Assembly: GCA_949751835.1 (NCBI GenBank)
Contig: CATKHK010000057.1
Span: 186,001-250,000, forward strand
DNA: 64,000 bases
Direction of reading: 5' to 3'
Source: Blepharisma japonicum
Lineage: Eukaryota; Ciliophora; Heterotrichea; Heterotrichida; Blepharismidae
A model generated the notes under the pieces. The model had not been told where the DNA came from. It did not search any database and saw only the letters and a program-made list of their open reading frames with translations. Below, one piece after another: positions 24,501-35,501 of this stretch (positions are counted from its first letter, which is position 1; the number at the start of each line of letters is the position of its first letter). The position numbers were made by a program, and so were the translations under genes.

Positions 24501-25782
24501 GCCTCAGCTAGTCCTTCAAGTATTTTCGATTCAAGATTCAGCAGGAAGCATGACTGATCAAATATTTTCAGTTGACTGCTATTTGCAAGGGCAAAAATCA
24601 AAGCCATTTTTTTCAAAATTGATATTTATGGCAGTTCTTCCTTTGATTTTGGCAATTTTAACTATGATGTTTTGGGTTGGATATTATGTTTGCGTATTAG
24701 AAACAAAGTACCTTAAAAATAAATTTTTAGGTTCATTAGTAGTTCAACTCTTTCTGATACAGCCTTCACTTGTCAAGTACAATTTTTCAAATTTTAACTG
24801 TATGGAAATAGAATCTGGATCTTATTACCTCAGATCTAACCTAGACATTAAGTGCTGGGATGCTGAGCATATAATGTATTCGTTAACAGTTGCTCTTCCA
24901 AGTATTATAATTTGATGCATTGCAATACCAACTTTATGTTTATGATCAATACATACGCATAGAGATCAATTAAATACTATAGAACTAAAACTTCAATATG
25001 GCTTTTTATATCTTGGTTTTAAAGATAAAACTTATTATTGAGAATTTACAATTCTCTATAGAAAAATACTGATTATTTGCTGCGCTGTCTTTCTTGGATC
25101 TACATCAACACGAATTCAGGCCTTAACTGTTTTCTTTTTGCTGCTTTTTTGCTTTTTCATCCATCGCAAAATTGACCCTTATTGTACAAAACAGCTAAAC
25201 TCTTTGGAAACGAAATCAATTCTTGTATCTGGACTTACTATATATAGCGGCTTATATTATTTGACAGATGATTTAATGTACCCAGCAAGGGTTTTTCTAT
25301 TTATAATAATAGTTTCTGCGAACTTGTTTTTCTTAGCTCATTGGATTTCAAGTATGACTGGAGTAGGTATCTCAATTTTGTATTCAAAAATTAAATTTAT
25401 CAGAAGAATAATGCATGGAACAAGAATTGAGAAATGAATTCAAAGCATTTCTCCTATCAATATAAGCGACCAAGAAACAGATTTCGATAAAAATTCGATT
25501 ACCAAAGAAATTCAGAATATTTCTATGAATTCGATTATTACTTATAATACTGAAGAAGGGGGGGACTCTCCAGTTTTGAAAAATTGACGAAGGTTAAACT
25601 TTAGTGAAATTGCCCAAAGTCCTGAAGTATCAGTATTCGAAATTAAGACAAATAATGTGGAATATGATCACAACCATGAAAAGGATAGTATTTCAATTTT
25701 AAAAGAAGCAGATGATACTTCCATTTTTGAAAAAGTACCATATCCAACTTTAAGGGAAGTAGAAAATGAAGCAGAAGAATAA
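18538..25782 (+). CDS. giant LNR / beta-helix / multi-TM surface protein, copy C
   Basis: Exons 18538-18642, 18658-18924, 18940-20370 and 20386-25782 join to 2399 residues. The domain order equals copies A and B: signal peptide ending near TVLALC, eight LNR-like repeats (residues about 30-290), beta-helix region, YKRRLEV basic site near 23662, Cys-rich module with AGYWRV, about nine membrane helices and a tail with SIFEKVP. Introns are GTAATCCCTAATTAG, GTAAAAATTATTTAG and GTAATTTTTATTTAG, all 15 nt. TGA encodes Trp at many sites, for example CAATGATAC near 23560. A run GGGGGG near 25560 lies in frame in the tail and should be checked as a possible sequencing slip, although the frame on both sides stays homologous to copy B. 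Likely a cell-surface protein; the ligand is unknown. Confidence 0.88.
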
Positions 25783-25967
25783 GCAGGTTTAATTCTTATT
25801 TAAAATGAATAATAATTATTAATTTTCAATTTTTGATAAAAAATGCCCAAAAAATTGGCGATTTATAATCAATTTATCATAAATAAATTAAGTGAATCAA
25901 TGTTTTAAAATACCAGACCATGCAATTAAATTATTTTAAAATAATATATGTGCTAACCTTCTTCTCT

Positions 25968-27096
25968 TTAATTTGTTATATGAATATTTATCGCTTCCGC
26001 TATATTTTGAAAAGGATTCGCTTTACAAATTGGGCACTTTGGAAAACCCTCTGCATTAACAAACCAGCTTTCAATGCAAATAGCATGAAAAATATGCTTA
26101 CAAATCAATTTTCTAACAAGAACCCCTTCTTCCAAACTATCTAGAATTTACTCGTCAAAACAAACGCAGCATGTTTTAACACCTACTTCAATCATATTAT
26201 TTAAAAACTTCAGCTTCGGCATGCATTGCTCAATATTATTTTCTGTCACATAAGCTAATGAAGTGTCTGGGACCATTTCATATCCTCTTACTCTATTAAC
26301 CGTTTGAGAGGGAATTATACGGGCATAGGTTTGGTACCCTTTAAATTTGTAAAGGCAAGTGCAACAGCTAGCGCAGCATAAAACAAACATAATTGCAAGG
26401 ACAATTATTGTTGCAAGCTGCTCAGTAGTAAGGTCTGATGATTTTGAAGCAGTCTTTGCCATTTGCCAGCTTATAGAAATGCCTGAATAGGAAGAATATG
26501 TTTCATCAGTGATATAGCCGATAATTAGGTAATTTGTTTCAGTAATATTACTTGTTTTATAATAATCTTTGCTAGTAGTTGTCCAAGTAGGGATATAATT
26601 ATCAATATTTACAGCATCTACCGTCTGCGGAATGTTATATCCTATTATTTTTATTTTTCCAGGATTCTATATAAATTTTACATACTCCCATAAATATATA
26701 AGATAATGATACAGTGTCATAGCCATAAGTGTCGTAATAGGAGTGTCCGTCTATAATTCAATAACATATTGTCCCAGGGGAAATTTCTGCCGAACTTAAA
26801 ATATTTCCTGTTATCGTATAGTAATTAATTGGATAACCGCATATAGACTAATTTGTTTTTACTCTGTCTCTTAAGCAGGTTGTATATGAATTTGAGCAAG
26901 GGTCTGAAATAGGATTGCATGATTGACATTTTGAATCACAATTAGTAGAATTCAAAGAGCAAGTCATACCACTGCAAGGATTGCTGATTATATAATACTA
27001 AATTCAATCTTCATTAAGTATTTTGCAATATTTACAAGTATTCGAACATGAAAACAGTGTCAAAACTTTCGAAATAAGTATTAATAATCTGAACAT
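25968..27096 (-). CDS. type I membrane RING-H2 protein (probable E3 ubiquitin ligase)
   Basis: Exons, read on the minus strand, are 27096-26999, 26983-26863, 26847-26686, 26666-26152 and 26136-25968, giving 354 residues with TGA as Trp. Residues 1-20 look like a signal peptide (MFRLLILISKVLTLFSC). A Cys-rich extracellular part follows (about 20-110), with one membrane helix near 212-233 (LATIIVLAIMFVL). A C-terminal RING-H2 at about 294-340 has C-x2-C, C-x-H-x2-H-x2-C (CKHIFHAIC), a Trp and CPIC, so all eight zinc ligands are present. Three introns are 15 nt; the third must be 19 nt (GTATGTAAAATTTATATAG) to keep frame. This domain layout is that of membrane-anchored ubiquitin ligases. The gene runs tail-to-tail with array copy C, 185 bases apart; a functional link is not shown. 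Confidence 0.8.
26667..26685 (-). other. 19-nt intron in the RING-H2 gene
   Basis: Minus-strand sequence GTATGTAAAATTTATATAG. Removing these 19 bases joins the two open protein-like segments in frame (GGA to AAT). A nested 15-nt candidate, GTAAAATTTATATAG, uses the same 3' end but creates a TAA at once. It is the only intron in the window outside the 15-16 nt class. Confidence 0.6.
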
Positions 27097-27573
27097 TTTA
27101 TTATTTTAAATTAAATTAATAGCATTTATTTGAAAGGAATAAGCCTTACTTCCTAGATCTTTATATGGCTTAGTGATACTATATTAGTGAGATGAAAAAT
27201 GCATAAAGAATGCGATAAGCTTTAAAAATCATAAAGAATTGAAGAAAAAAACAAAGATTTCCTAGTAAATCAGTCAATAATGGATAATGGATGTTTTCTG
27301 TATTAGTGATTTGAGTTTTCTAATAATGAGTTCTTTATCAATCTTTTGGAAGATAAATATTAAATTTTCTTTGTATTGCCTTTTTGTGGCTTATTTCCTT
27401 TAATTTCAATAAAAAACTACTAAAAGTAAAGGGATTCATTCTTTTTAATACATTTATTTTTTAGATTTCGATAAATATTTATATTTTTCTCGTGCTCAAA
27501 GTCATTTAACCTTTCCATTTTCTCATCGATTTTTCACAAGCAATTCTACAAATCATATAAAATATACAGAATT
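27097..27573. other. intergenic between two divergent genes, no gene seen
   Basis: Lies between the start of the RING-H2 gene (minus) and the start of the next gene (plus), so it should hold two promoters. AT-rich; no open frame of note and no clear repeat. Confidence 0.55.
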
Positions 27574-28548
27574 ATGGAAGACTTAGCTGATCCTATGGAT
27601 TTCGAATCAAGTCCTTGTATAGGGTTTAATATTGAAGAAGAATCAGAATTTTTAAACTACATAAGCACTACTAGCACTGAAACTTCAAAAGAATTAAACT
27701 TGGTTGAGCAGAAATTCAACTCAATTGATATAAAAGAAAAGTCCGCTGAAGAAGAAAAGCAATCAATATTCAGCAATAAAAGCACATGCTATTCAAGTAA
27801 GAGTTCATGCACAAAGAGAAAAACAAACGAGTATAAAAAGACTTTGGCAGTTGATTCAACTCTCAAATTCAAGCTTGAAACTTTACTTTTAGCTTTATTT
27901 AAAAGAAAAAGCACTAATAAACCTCCTAAAAAAGAATATATTCGATGCACACTGATAAGAGGACATAAACGAGCAATTAGACAAAGCTTCCAAGGAATTT
28001 ACCCTTCAAAAGGAATTCACAAATTTTTGTTAACTGATTCTGAGTCTTATAGAATATGGAATTATTTAACACAGATCTGTCTTAGAGATGACAGAGATGC
28101 AGCACTAATGATGGCAAAGTCATCTACAGTGAAAGGCCCAAAAACTGATGGGAAAAGCAAGCGACAACAAATTCCAGAAAATGACGTGCCTCAAAATTCA
28201 TTTAATGATGACTTCTGTAAAAGCTATTTTCTCGAAGAAATTATAAAAGAACATTATTACTATTACATTAAGCTTTTATTTGCTCATTTTGATTGCAAGA
28301 TTCTATGCGAAAAGTTTAACTTTAAATGCTGTGAAGGAGAGCATACAGGAGTTTGTACAAAAAAATGGGAATTGTTAAGGATTTTTATCAGCGACTATAT
28401 GCTGGCTGATATTAAAATTGATCCTTGGCTTCCCAGTGGTGAACAAAGACAAAAAATAACACTGGAAGAGATAGATGAGCTTTCAAAGGTTGTTGCCTAC
28501 AACAAAGAAGAAAGCTCAGATGATGACATTTCATGTTTCTTGGCATAG
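27574..28548 (+). CDS. unrecognised protein, paralog 1 of a tandem pair
   Basis: A 324-residue protein. The first 105 residues are acidic, Ser-rich and probably disordered. From about residue 110 it aligns with the protein at 29552-30424: FKRKxxxxxPPKKEYIRC, LIRGHKRAIR, KGPKTDGKSKR, SFNDDFCKSYF, EHYYYYIKLLFAHF and a block with CEKFNFKCCEGEH and C-x-KKW. The last block spaces Cys and His as C-x6-CC-x3-H-x4-C, which could bind a metal. The end is FISDYMLADIKIDPWLP plus an acidic tail. The many basic residues would suit nucleic-acid or protein binding. No known domain is recognised. Confidence 0.7.
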   Translation: MEDLADPMDFESSPCIGFNIEEESEFLNYISTTSTETSKELNLVEQKFNSIDIKEKSAEEEKQSIFSNKSTCYSSKSSCTKRKTNEYKKTLAVDSTLKFKLETLLLALFKRKSTNKPPKKEYIRCTLIRGHKRAIRQSFQGIYPSKGIHKFLLTDSESYRIWNYLTQICLRDDRDAALMMAKSSTVKGPKTDGKSKRQQIPENDVPQNSFNDDFCKSYFLEEIIKEHYYYYIKLLFAHFDCKILCEKFNFKCCEGEHTGVCTKKWELLRIFISDYMLADIKIDPWLPSGEQRQKITLEEIDELSKVVAYNKEESSDDDISCFLA

Positions 28549-29551
28549 AAGAAAGACTAATTAACTTAATTTCTTTGAATTTACTATTTAAGAGTAGGAT
28601 TTATAAAGTTAAAGAAATTTATTTATATAATCTACAGTTTAATTTTTATAACAAAACAGAAATTAAATGGTTATTTTAATTCAGAAATTTTATTGATTTA
28701 TAAGCTTATGATTACTTATTTATAAAAAAATATCATGCAATTTTCAATATTAAATTATCCATTTAATTTATTTTAATTTTCAGAACGAGTATATCTTTAA
28801 ATAATTATATGTTTTAATTTTGAATTGCATACAAAGAGTAAATCATGAATATTTGCTGATTAGATATCATTTTTTAATATCTCAGCAATTTGAGCATGAA
28901 AGCGACTGCAAGATTTCCGAAAAAGCATCTATAATTTGAATATTAATTTCACATAATTGCTTGCATGACTATTGAAAGATTTGAAAGGCTTTATTTAATT
29001 TTTGAGCTTTGTTTATTGATTTTTAAGTTCTTATGAAGACCATATATTATCTTAATATTTCTTTTTGCAATAATAAAAATTATTTAATTTAATTTAATTT
29101 ATGTCTCTTTTGCTTTATTTATCAATTAATTCTTAGTTTATCTGTTTTGGAAAAGAAGTCAAGAAATATTATCACGATTATTGCTGATTAAGAATTGGAT
29201 GAGATTTCAAAGACTGAATAAAAGAGAGTGAATGTGATCAAACATACTAATCATTGACTAATAAATAACTTTTCCTGTAAAAATATAATGATTTGAAATT
29301 GATGCATTCTTAATATAACAATTTTCTGTTGCTGTTCGTTGTAAGTTTAATTTCCTTTAGTTTTATAAAGTATTGGTTTTAAGGTAATTAAATTCTTATT
29401 TCGTGTGATTATTTCATATGGATTCCTTAGCATTTTAGCCTCATATTATATCTATATGTTTTCCTCTTTTTAGTCCTCCATCTTTATTCCTCTTTTTTAA
29501 AGCTTATAAGCATTTGAACCTGCATTTTATATAAAATATAGCATAAACCTT
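28549..29551. other. intergenic between the two paralogs, no gene seen
   Basis: About 1 kb of AT-rich sequence between the tandem pair. Frames are closed on both strands and no RNA gene, repeat or relic of the neighbouring paralogs was recognised. Confidence 0.55.
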
Positions 29552-30424
29552 ATGGATTTTAACCCTAATATTGAAGATAATACAGAAATAAACAAGTATC
29601 TAGGCATCAATAATAAGTTAAGCCCTTTTGCAAAAGAAGCCATGCAATTAGGTTTAGATAATGAAAGTGCATGATCTACGATTGAAAGCTCAAATGAAAA
29701 GACAATAACTAGGGAGTGTAAGAAGTATATAAAAGTAGATCGATATATAAGGTTCAAACCTGATACTTTACTTTTAAAGCTATTCAAAAGGAAAAAAGGG
29801 GAAAACATGCCCCCAAAAAAAGAATACCTTCGGTGTCAGTTAATAAGAGGTCAGAAGCGCTCCATAAGGAAAAGCTATAAAGGAGTTCCTTTGAAAGGGT
29901 TTCATAGAGTTTTGCTGGATAACCCCAAGTCTTTGAGTGCCTATAAGTCTTCACAAGAGGTTTGTCTCAGAAATCCAGCGCTAAAAGATTATTCAGATAC
30001 AATAAATGGTCCTGAAACTGATGGTAAAAGCAAGCGACTAAAAACTAAAGTTCAAAAAATGACTGAGCAATCATTCAATAATAAATTCTGTTATAGCTAT
30101 TTTCAGGACGCAGATATTAGGGAGCATTATTACTATTACACTGAAATTTTATTTGCTGATTTTTCTTCCGAAAGTCTGTGCGAAAAATTCGGCTTCAAGT
30201 GTTGTGAAGGATCACATTCAGATAACTGTACAAGGAAATGGCAATTGATGAAGATTTTTATCAGCGACTATATGCTGACTAGTATAGGAGTTACTCCTTG
30301 GTTTCCTGAAGGTCATGCAAGACAACAACTTAACAAACATGAGATAGAAGAGCTTTTAGAAATTGAAGCCTTCACCGAAGACATTTCAGCTGAAGACATT
30401 CCTGAAGATTTCCTTAATAATTAA
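29552..30424 (+). CDS. unrecognised protein, paralog 2 of a tandem pair
   Basis: A 290-residue protein with one TGA-coded Trp near residue 46. The start at 29552 (MDFNPNIEDN) is preferred because the frame is open from there and the opening resembles paralog 1 (DFESSPCIGFNIEEE), whereas an internal ATG at 29807 would remove the acidic N-terminus. Shared blocks with paralog 1 are PPKKEYLRC, LIRGQKRSIRKS, GPETDGKSKR, SFNNKFCYSYF, REHYYYYTEILFADF, CEKFGFKCCEGSH, C-x-RKW and FISDYMLTSIGVTPWFPEG. All four cysteines and the histidine of the possible metal site are kept. The N-terminal third has diverged strongly while the C-terminal half is conserved. Confidence 0.72.
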
Positions 30425-30598
30425 TTTAAGCTCTTCATTTACTAATTATAATAAAAAGAATTGAAAATAATCAAAAATAAATAATTATCCTTTCTTAATT
30501 ATTTTAAATAATAAATATAATTGATTTAAATTTTTAATTGGTTGCATCATACAAAAAAGTATTGACCATCCTTAAAATTAGAAAAAAATAAATTAATC

Positions 30599-31081
30599 AT
30601 GGCAGCTTTTCCTACAAATTTAAGAGATGCACTACTTATTCAAGCTCAGAAAGAAAGTGATGCTTACCTTTTATACATGCAAGGATCAGCATGGTTTGGC
30701 GTAAGACATCTCAACGGGATTGCCAAAAAATTACGCTCTGAAGCAAACGATGAAAGAACTCATTTTGAAAGTATCATTGACTATTTAACCTTAAGAGATC
30801 AGCATATTCATTTAGCAGGGAGTCAAATGATGGAGGTTAATTGGTCAGACGAGGCATCTGTGTTTGAATTTTTTTTAAATTTAGAGAGGGGGAACACAAA
30901 AAGCATTAGCGATGTATACGCATTGGCAAGGCAAGTAGGAGAATATGACACAGAAAAATTTTTGTCGGGCATGCTTTCAGTACAGATACAGTCCACAAAT
31001 GAATGGGAAGGACTTTATGAAAGGCTTAAATCGTTTACACAGCTACCAGGATTAATATGGCATTTGGATAGCCTATTTTAG
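30599..31081 (+). CDS. ferritin-like di-iron protein
   Basis: A 160-residue four-helix protein of normal ferritin length. The ferroxidase ligands can be matched: Glu19 (AQKESDAYLLY), Glu52 and His55 (NDERTHFESI), Glu96 (LNLERGN) and a Gln in the fourth helix (SVQIQSTNEW). AWFG after the first helix and LPGLIWHLDSLF at the end also fit ferritin. It probably oxidises and stores iron as a cage in the cytosol. No targeting signal is visible. The stop codon is TAG, unlike most genes here. The assignment rests on the ligand pattern and is fairly secure; bacterioferritin-like or other ferritin-fold proteins are alternatives. Confidence 0.85.
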   Translation: MAAFPTNLRDALLIQAQKESDAYLLYMQGSAWFGVRHLNGIAKKLRSEANDERTHFESIIDYLTLRDQHIHLAGSQMMEVNWSDEASVFEFFLNLERGNTKSISDVYALARQVGEYDTEKFLSGMLSVQIQSTNEWEGLYERLKSFTQLPGLIWHLDSLF

Positions 31082-31416
31082 ATTTTAATATATTGGATTA
31101 ATTAACTTAGTTACGATTTATTCTTTAAACTCTCTCGAGATGAGTTTTGAGACTAATTTAGCTTGGCTATATACTCAACAGCCACTGAATTCAACTAAAA
31201 TATCTAGCCTTGCTTTTTTATGTTTAAGCCAAGCTTAATAGAACAACGTTAGGCTTAGAAGCATGAATAAAAATTATAGAATAAATTATACTCAAATTAA
31301 GCGAAAATCTTTACCCAGTATTAAATATATATTGAAATTACGCATAACCTTCATATTGCATACCAATTTCAACTCCTAAAGGTCACGCTAAATTTATTCT
31401 TTATTCAATTATAAAT
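31082..31416. other. intergenic, no gene seen
   Basis: AT-rich spacer between the ferritin-like gene and the TPR gene; nothing recognisable apart from the presumed promoter of the TPR gene. Confidence 0.55.
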
Positions 31417-34400
31417 ATGTCAATCAAACCTCAAGCTCCTAATAATCCAAATAAAACGGGAATTGTCACAAGAGTAAGATACAGATCTCCATCAAGGCAG
31501 TCTCGAGCATCTCCGCACGGGACTTCTACAATAAGAAAAAGATTCACTCCAAGTGTGAATAAAACTTTTTCTCCATATGATGATATATCAATAGTAAAAA
31601 ATCGAAGCACATCTGCTGATAGACATCGATATAGCGCTACAGCAGAGCCAGGAAAGCTAAGAACTGGAACTTTCAGGGCCACAAGTCGATTGTCTAACTT
31701 TTTAGAAGAAAAAGAAGCCCAGTTGGAGCATGCCAAGTTTCTATTGAAAAATGGGATGCATAAAGAAGCTATTCAATCTTTTGAAGAAATTCTTAAAAAC
31801 GATAAAGGGAGTTTAGACGCTTTATATGGCAGAGGTGTTTGCTATATGCATTTAAATGATCATAAAACGGCGCTAGCTGATTTCTTAGCAGTTGAAAAAG
31901 AAAATTCAATGTATGATAAACAGTTATATTTAGCTTTAAGTTCCTGCTTTAGTGCTATGGGAGATATCCCAACTTCATTAAGATATATAAGCAAAGGAGT
32001 ATCAAAATTTCCAAAATTCGTTGAAGGGTATATAGTTAGAGCACATATTCATATGGAGCAACAACAGTGAGAAAAAGCTCTGAGCGATTTTCAAAAAGCT
32101 CTTGGGTTTAATTCTGCGGAAATTCCTGCGATATTTGGAATTGTAGACTGCTTGCATGCAATGGGAGACAACTCATCTGCTTTTGATTATTTAAAAATTG
32201 CTGCTTCAGTTCCTAAAGCAGCATTGCCAGCATTATTAAAGAGAGCAAAGTTAAATGTAGAACTAAACCAACAAGAAGCTCTTGAGGATTTTGATAAGTA
32301 TTTATCTCATTGTCCTGAAGACTCTGAAGGCTACTTTGAAAAAGCTCAACTTTTATACTCTTTAAAAGAGTACCCAGAATCTGCCTTATGCTTTGAGCAA
32401 GCAATTAAATTTGACAAAGACTTTAAATATACAAGTCAATCTGTATTTTATTTAGGAGCTATCAAAATCAGAGAAAAAGATTTTTATGGAGCTTTATACA
32501 CATTTAAAAGGTCAAATGGTCTAAAGGAAATTAAGCAGCAAACTATCTTAAGGAATTACGCAGAAGCAGTAATATGTATGATGAAAAGAAAATACAAAGA
32601 AGGAATTGCTATGTTTTCCAAGCTGATCAAAAAAGAGTACCCGATTTTAAAGGAATACCAAGGGAATTGTTATTGCTATAGAGCTTATGGGTGCAATGCT
32701 TTAAATCAGCATGAAAATGCCTTGCATGATTTTAAAAAAGCGATGCTATACACTGATTTGGATAAGGCTTCAAAATATAACCAAAAATTATCACAAGGAT
32801 ACCTCGCAGCATCCAAAGGTGACAATTCGCAAGCCATGAATTATTTTAAAAAAGCACATGGGCATTTCCCAAAAAACCTTGAGCCACAACTATATCAAGC
32901 TTGCTTATTAGTTCAAGAAGCCTTTAGCAGAATCCCAATTAGCCAAAATAGTTTAACAGAAGCTGAGTCTCTTATTGATAGAGGTACAAGAGCAAGAGAA
33001 ATCGAAAGTGAGGCATATTTTTTTAGGTCAGTAATTAAATATTTGACAGGAAAATTCAAAGAAGCCTTCGAAGATGCAAAAACTACTATTGAAAAAGCTG
33101 AAGATAATCATGATAATCATTATATAATAAGAGGACTTTGCCATGCCTCTTTAAAAATGTATAAAGAAGCAATTCAGGACTTTAGAGTAGCCCAACAATT
33201 AAGTGAAGAATTAGGATATTTATATTCATATAGAGGAAGATGCTCATATCTTATGGGCGACACAAATTTAGCGTTTTCTGATTTTCAAAAACTTATGCTG
33301 GCTTGTCCAAAGGACAAAAATGTGCATATTGAGGCTGGAAATTTCTTGATATTAACTGGGCTATATGAAGACGCATTAGATGCGCTGGATAGATCGAATA
33401 GGATTGAGTTAAATTTTGAAGCTACATACCAAAAACTTAAATGTTATATTTTGCTTAATAAGCTAGACGAGTCTATAAAAGAAATTGAGAGAGCTCTGAC
33501 TCTTAAGCCAAACAAGAAAACCATTATTTTTGATAAAGAATGCTTATTGTATATAAAAGAATTTTTACAGCTACCTAAAACAAAAGAAAACTTTAAAGAC
33601 GCCATTGAAACATTTACTAAATGACTATCAAATGGCAAAGGCGACTTATATGATGAAAAATATGTATATTGACTGAGAGGTGTATTTTATATGTACACTG
33701 AAAGCTACAGTTTAGCTTTAAGGGATTTTCAAAATGTGCTAGAAATGATACAGAACCAAGAAGTTTCCACAAACCCTGACGAAGCTATAACTGCAGAAGA
33801 AGAAAACTGTGAAATTTTATTTAATATATCCTTATGTCATATGCAGTCTAACCAATCCCATGCTTTATTGATTTTCCAAGATCTTTCAGAAATCCTCAAT
33901 AGCAAAAATAAAGGTCAAATGTATTTTTTGTCAGCTTTAGCTGAACTTTCATTAGGCAACAACACAGCTGCAGAAAAATTATTAAAAGATGCTTTTCAGT
34001 GCGACCCTGAAAGTATTGGCCCCTTTTTAACCAAACAAACTACAACAATTCTTCCATTAAACACAAGCAATGAATTTGTAGCAAATTTCCCATATATAAA
34101 TATTCCTTTCAATAAAAAGCCAGTTATACAGGTAAGGCCAGCTTTATCCCTTCCTAGAGTAAAGCTCCCAAGCTTGGATTTTAGTATTGAATATAAGGTA
34201 AAAGAGTATTTTTCTATTGAAAAAGTCATCCCTAAGCCTGAGGCTCCATGGATGAACAGAGTACGTGGATCCATTCAATTTACAGACTCAATAGTTGATA
34301 TAGATTCTGATCCTTCAGATAATTCTGATGAAGAAACCAAGCCAACTCTTCAAAAAGGCTCAGGATCAGAAATTGAAGAAATGAGACTTGTCAAATCTGC

Positions 34401-34548
34401 GATGCCTTTAAGGCACTTTTCGTCATCTTTACGAGATAGAGATGATATTGGGCTTTTGCAGTCTAAAGATGAAGATTCTGTATCTGATAAGGAAAAGGCA
34501 CCAGAAGACATAATCCAGCTTATTAAAGCTGTGTGTAAAGCAGACTAA
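31417..34548 (+). CDS. large tetratricopeptide (TPR) repeat protein
   Basis: One uninterrupted frame of 1043 residues with TGA as Trp near 32068, 33622 and in VYWLRGV. The first 85 residues are basic and Ser/Arg-rich (RYRSPSRQSRASPHG) and probably disordered. From about residue 105 to 830 there are many TPR helices with the typical W/L-G-Y-A-F-A-P spacing, such as EAIQSFEEILKNDKGSLDAL, WEKALSDFQKALG, YKEAIQDFRVAQQL and YEDALDALDRSN. The C-terminal 200 residues lack TPRs and contain the acidic segment DIDSDPSDNSDEET. Proteins like this scaffold complexes, often at cilia, centrosomes or chaperone machines. The exact family is not recognised. The next gene starts 61 bases downstream on the same strand. 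Confidence 0.85.
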
Positions 34549-34609
34549 TTGTGTGATTTTTGAAAATTCATTAATATTAATTGTCCCTAAATGGAATGAT
34601 CTTAATAAA

Positions 34610-35263
34610 ATGGACGTTCTTCAGCAGAAATTTGGAAGGAAGCCACTTCAATTCCAGCCAGAAGAATTGAACGCAGAACACATAAGTGACGAAGAGTACC
34701 AAGTCTTAAACAATGAAGGAGGAGAATCCATCAATGAGACAAAATTGCTGGAAAAATTAGACTTTCTTGTTGGAACTTATTACAAAAGTTCACTTGGGAA
34801 AGACCCTGAAGATCTTTCCTTAGAAAAGAAATTGAAAAAAATTAAGTGGGTTGATCATTTGGCTATAAAAGACCAAGAAATTGACCTTTCAATGGAAGAC
34901 TTGCAAAATGATTTCAAAAGAGAATTAGTCTTTTACAACACTGCTCTAGAAAATGCTAAAAAAGGCATCAAAAAGCTGGAGGAGATGAATATTCCTATCT
35001 GGAGACCTTCTGATTTTAGAGCTGAAATGTTCAAGACTGATGAGCACATGAAAAAAGTCCAAAACAATCTTATCCAGGCAAAGAAGAGAATTGAAATTGT
35101 TGAAAAAAGAAAGGAAGCTATACACAAAAAGAAATTTTCTAATAATGCCCACAAAAAGCATGTAGAAGCAAAACAAAGGCAAGCTATCGAGAACTCTAAA
35201 AAGAAGAAAAAGATGCGGCCTGGAAAGAACAGAAGACAAAAGCAAAGGAATAACAAAAAATAA
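34610..35263 (+). CDS. EBP2: rRNA-processing protein EBP2
   Basis: 217 residues from the ATG at 34610; an upstream extension would need a GTG start and lacks conserved sequence. The Ebp2 core is clear: helical region with FKRELVFYNTALENAKKGI, then the signature IPIWRPSDFRAEMFKTDEH and MKKVQNNLI, then a very basic helix and tail (KKKFSNNAHKKHVEAKQRQ, later KKKKKMRPGKNRRQK). EBP2 acts in the nucleolus in large-subunit pre-rRNA processing and 60S assembly. The tail also serves as a nuclear signal. Length is shorter than yeast or human EBP2, mainly because the acidic N-terminus is reduced. NOP16, a second 60S assembly factor, lies at 61.6 kb. Confidence 0.88.
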   Translation: MDVLQQKFGRKPLQFQPEELNAEHISDEEYQVLNNEGGESINETKLLEKLDFLVGTYYKSSLGKDPEDLSLEKKLKKIKWVDHLAIKDQEIDLSMEDLQNDFKRELVFYNTALENAKKGIKKLEEMNIPIWRPSDFRAEMFKTDEHMKKVQNNLIQAKKRIEIVEKRKEAIHKKKFSNNAHKKHVEAKQRQAIENSKKKKKMRPGKNRRQKQRNNKK

Positions 35264-35501
35264 ATAAGTCTCTATTTCACAATTTTAAAACATTTTATTC
35301 ACTAATCTATGAAAAATTATTAAATAGTCTATCTTGTCGTCAATCAGGATTTTTATACTATTTTTTATTTTATATGGGAATTAATTTTCACTATATATCT
35401 GTTTATAAAATAAAAAATTCATCTAAAATCTTAATTTGCATAATTAATAATACTTTTTGGAGTATTATTGACAACAAAATTCTTTTATAAAACCTAAAGA
35501 A

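Noticed and set aside
25555-25570. GGGGGG run in the tail of copy C as a frameshift
   Set aside because: The frame on both sides aligns with the copy B tail (TEE before, DSP after), so the run is in frame; a sequencing slip of three bases remains possible but is not needed.
34933-35256. Long hydrophobic antisense frames opposite EBP2
   Set aside because: They are the antisense image of Lys/Glu-rich codons; EBP2 on the plus strand is a well-recognised conserved gene.
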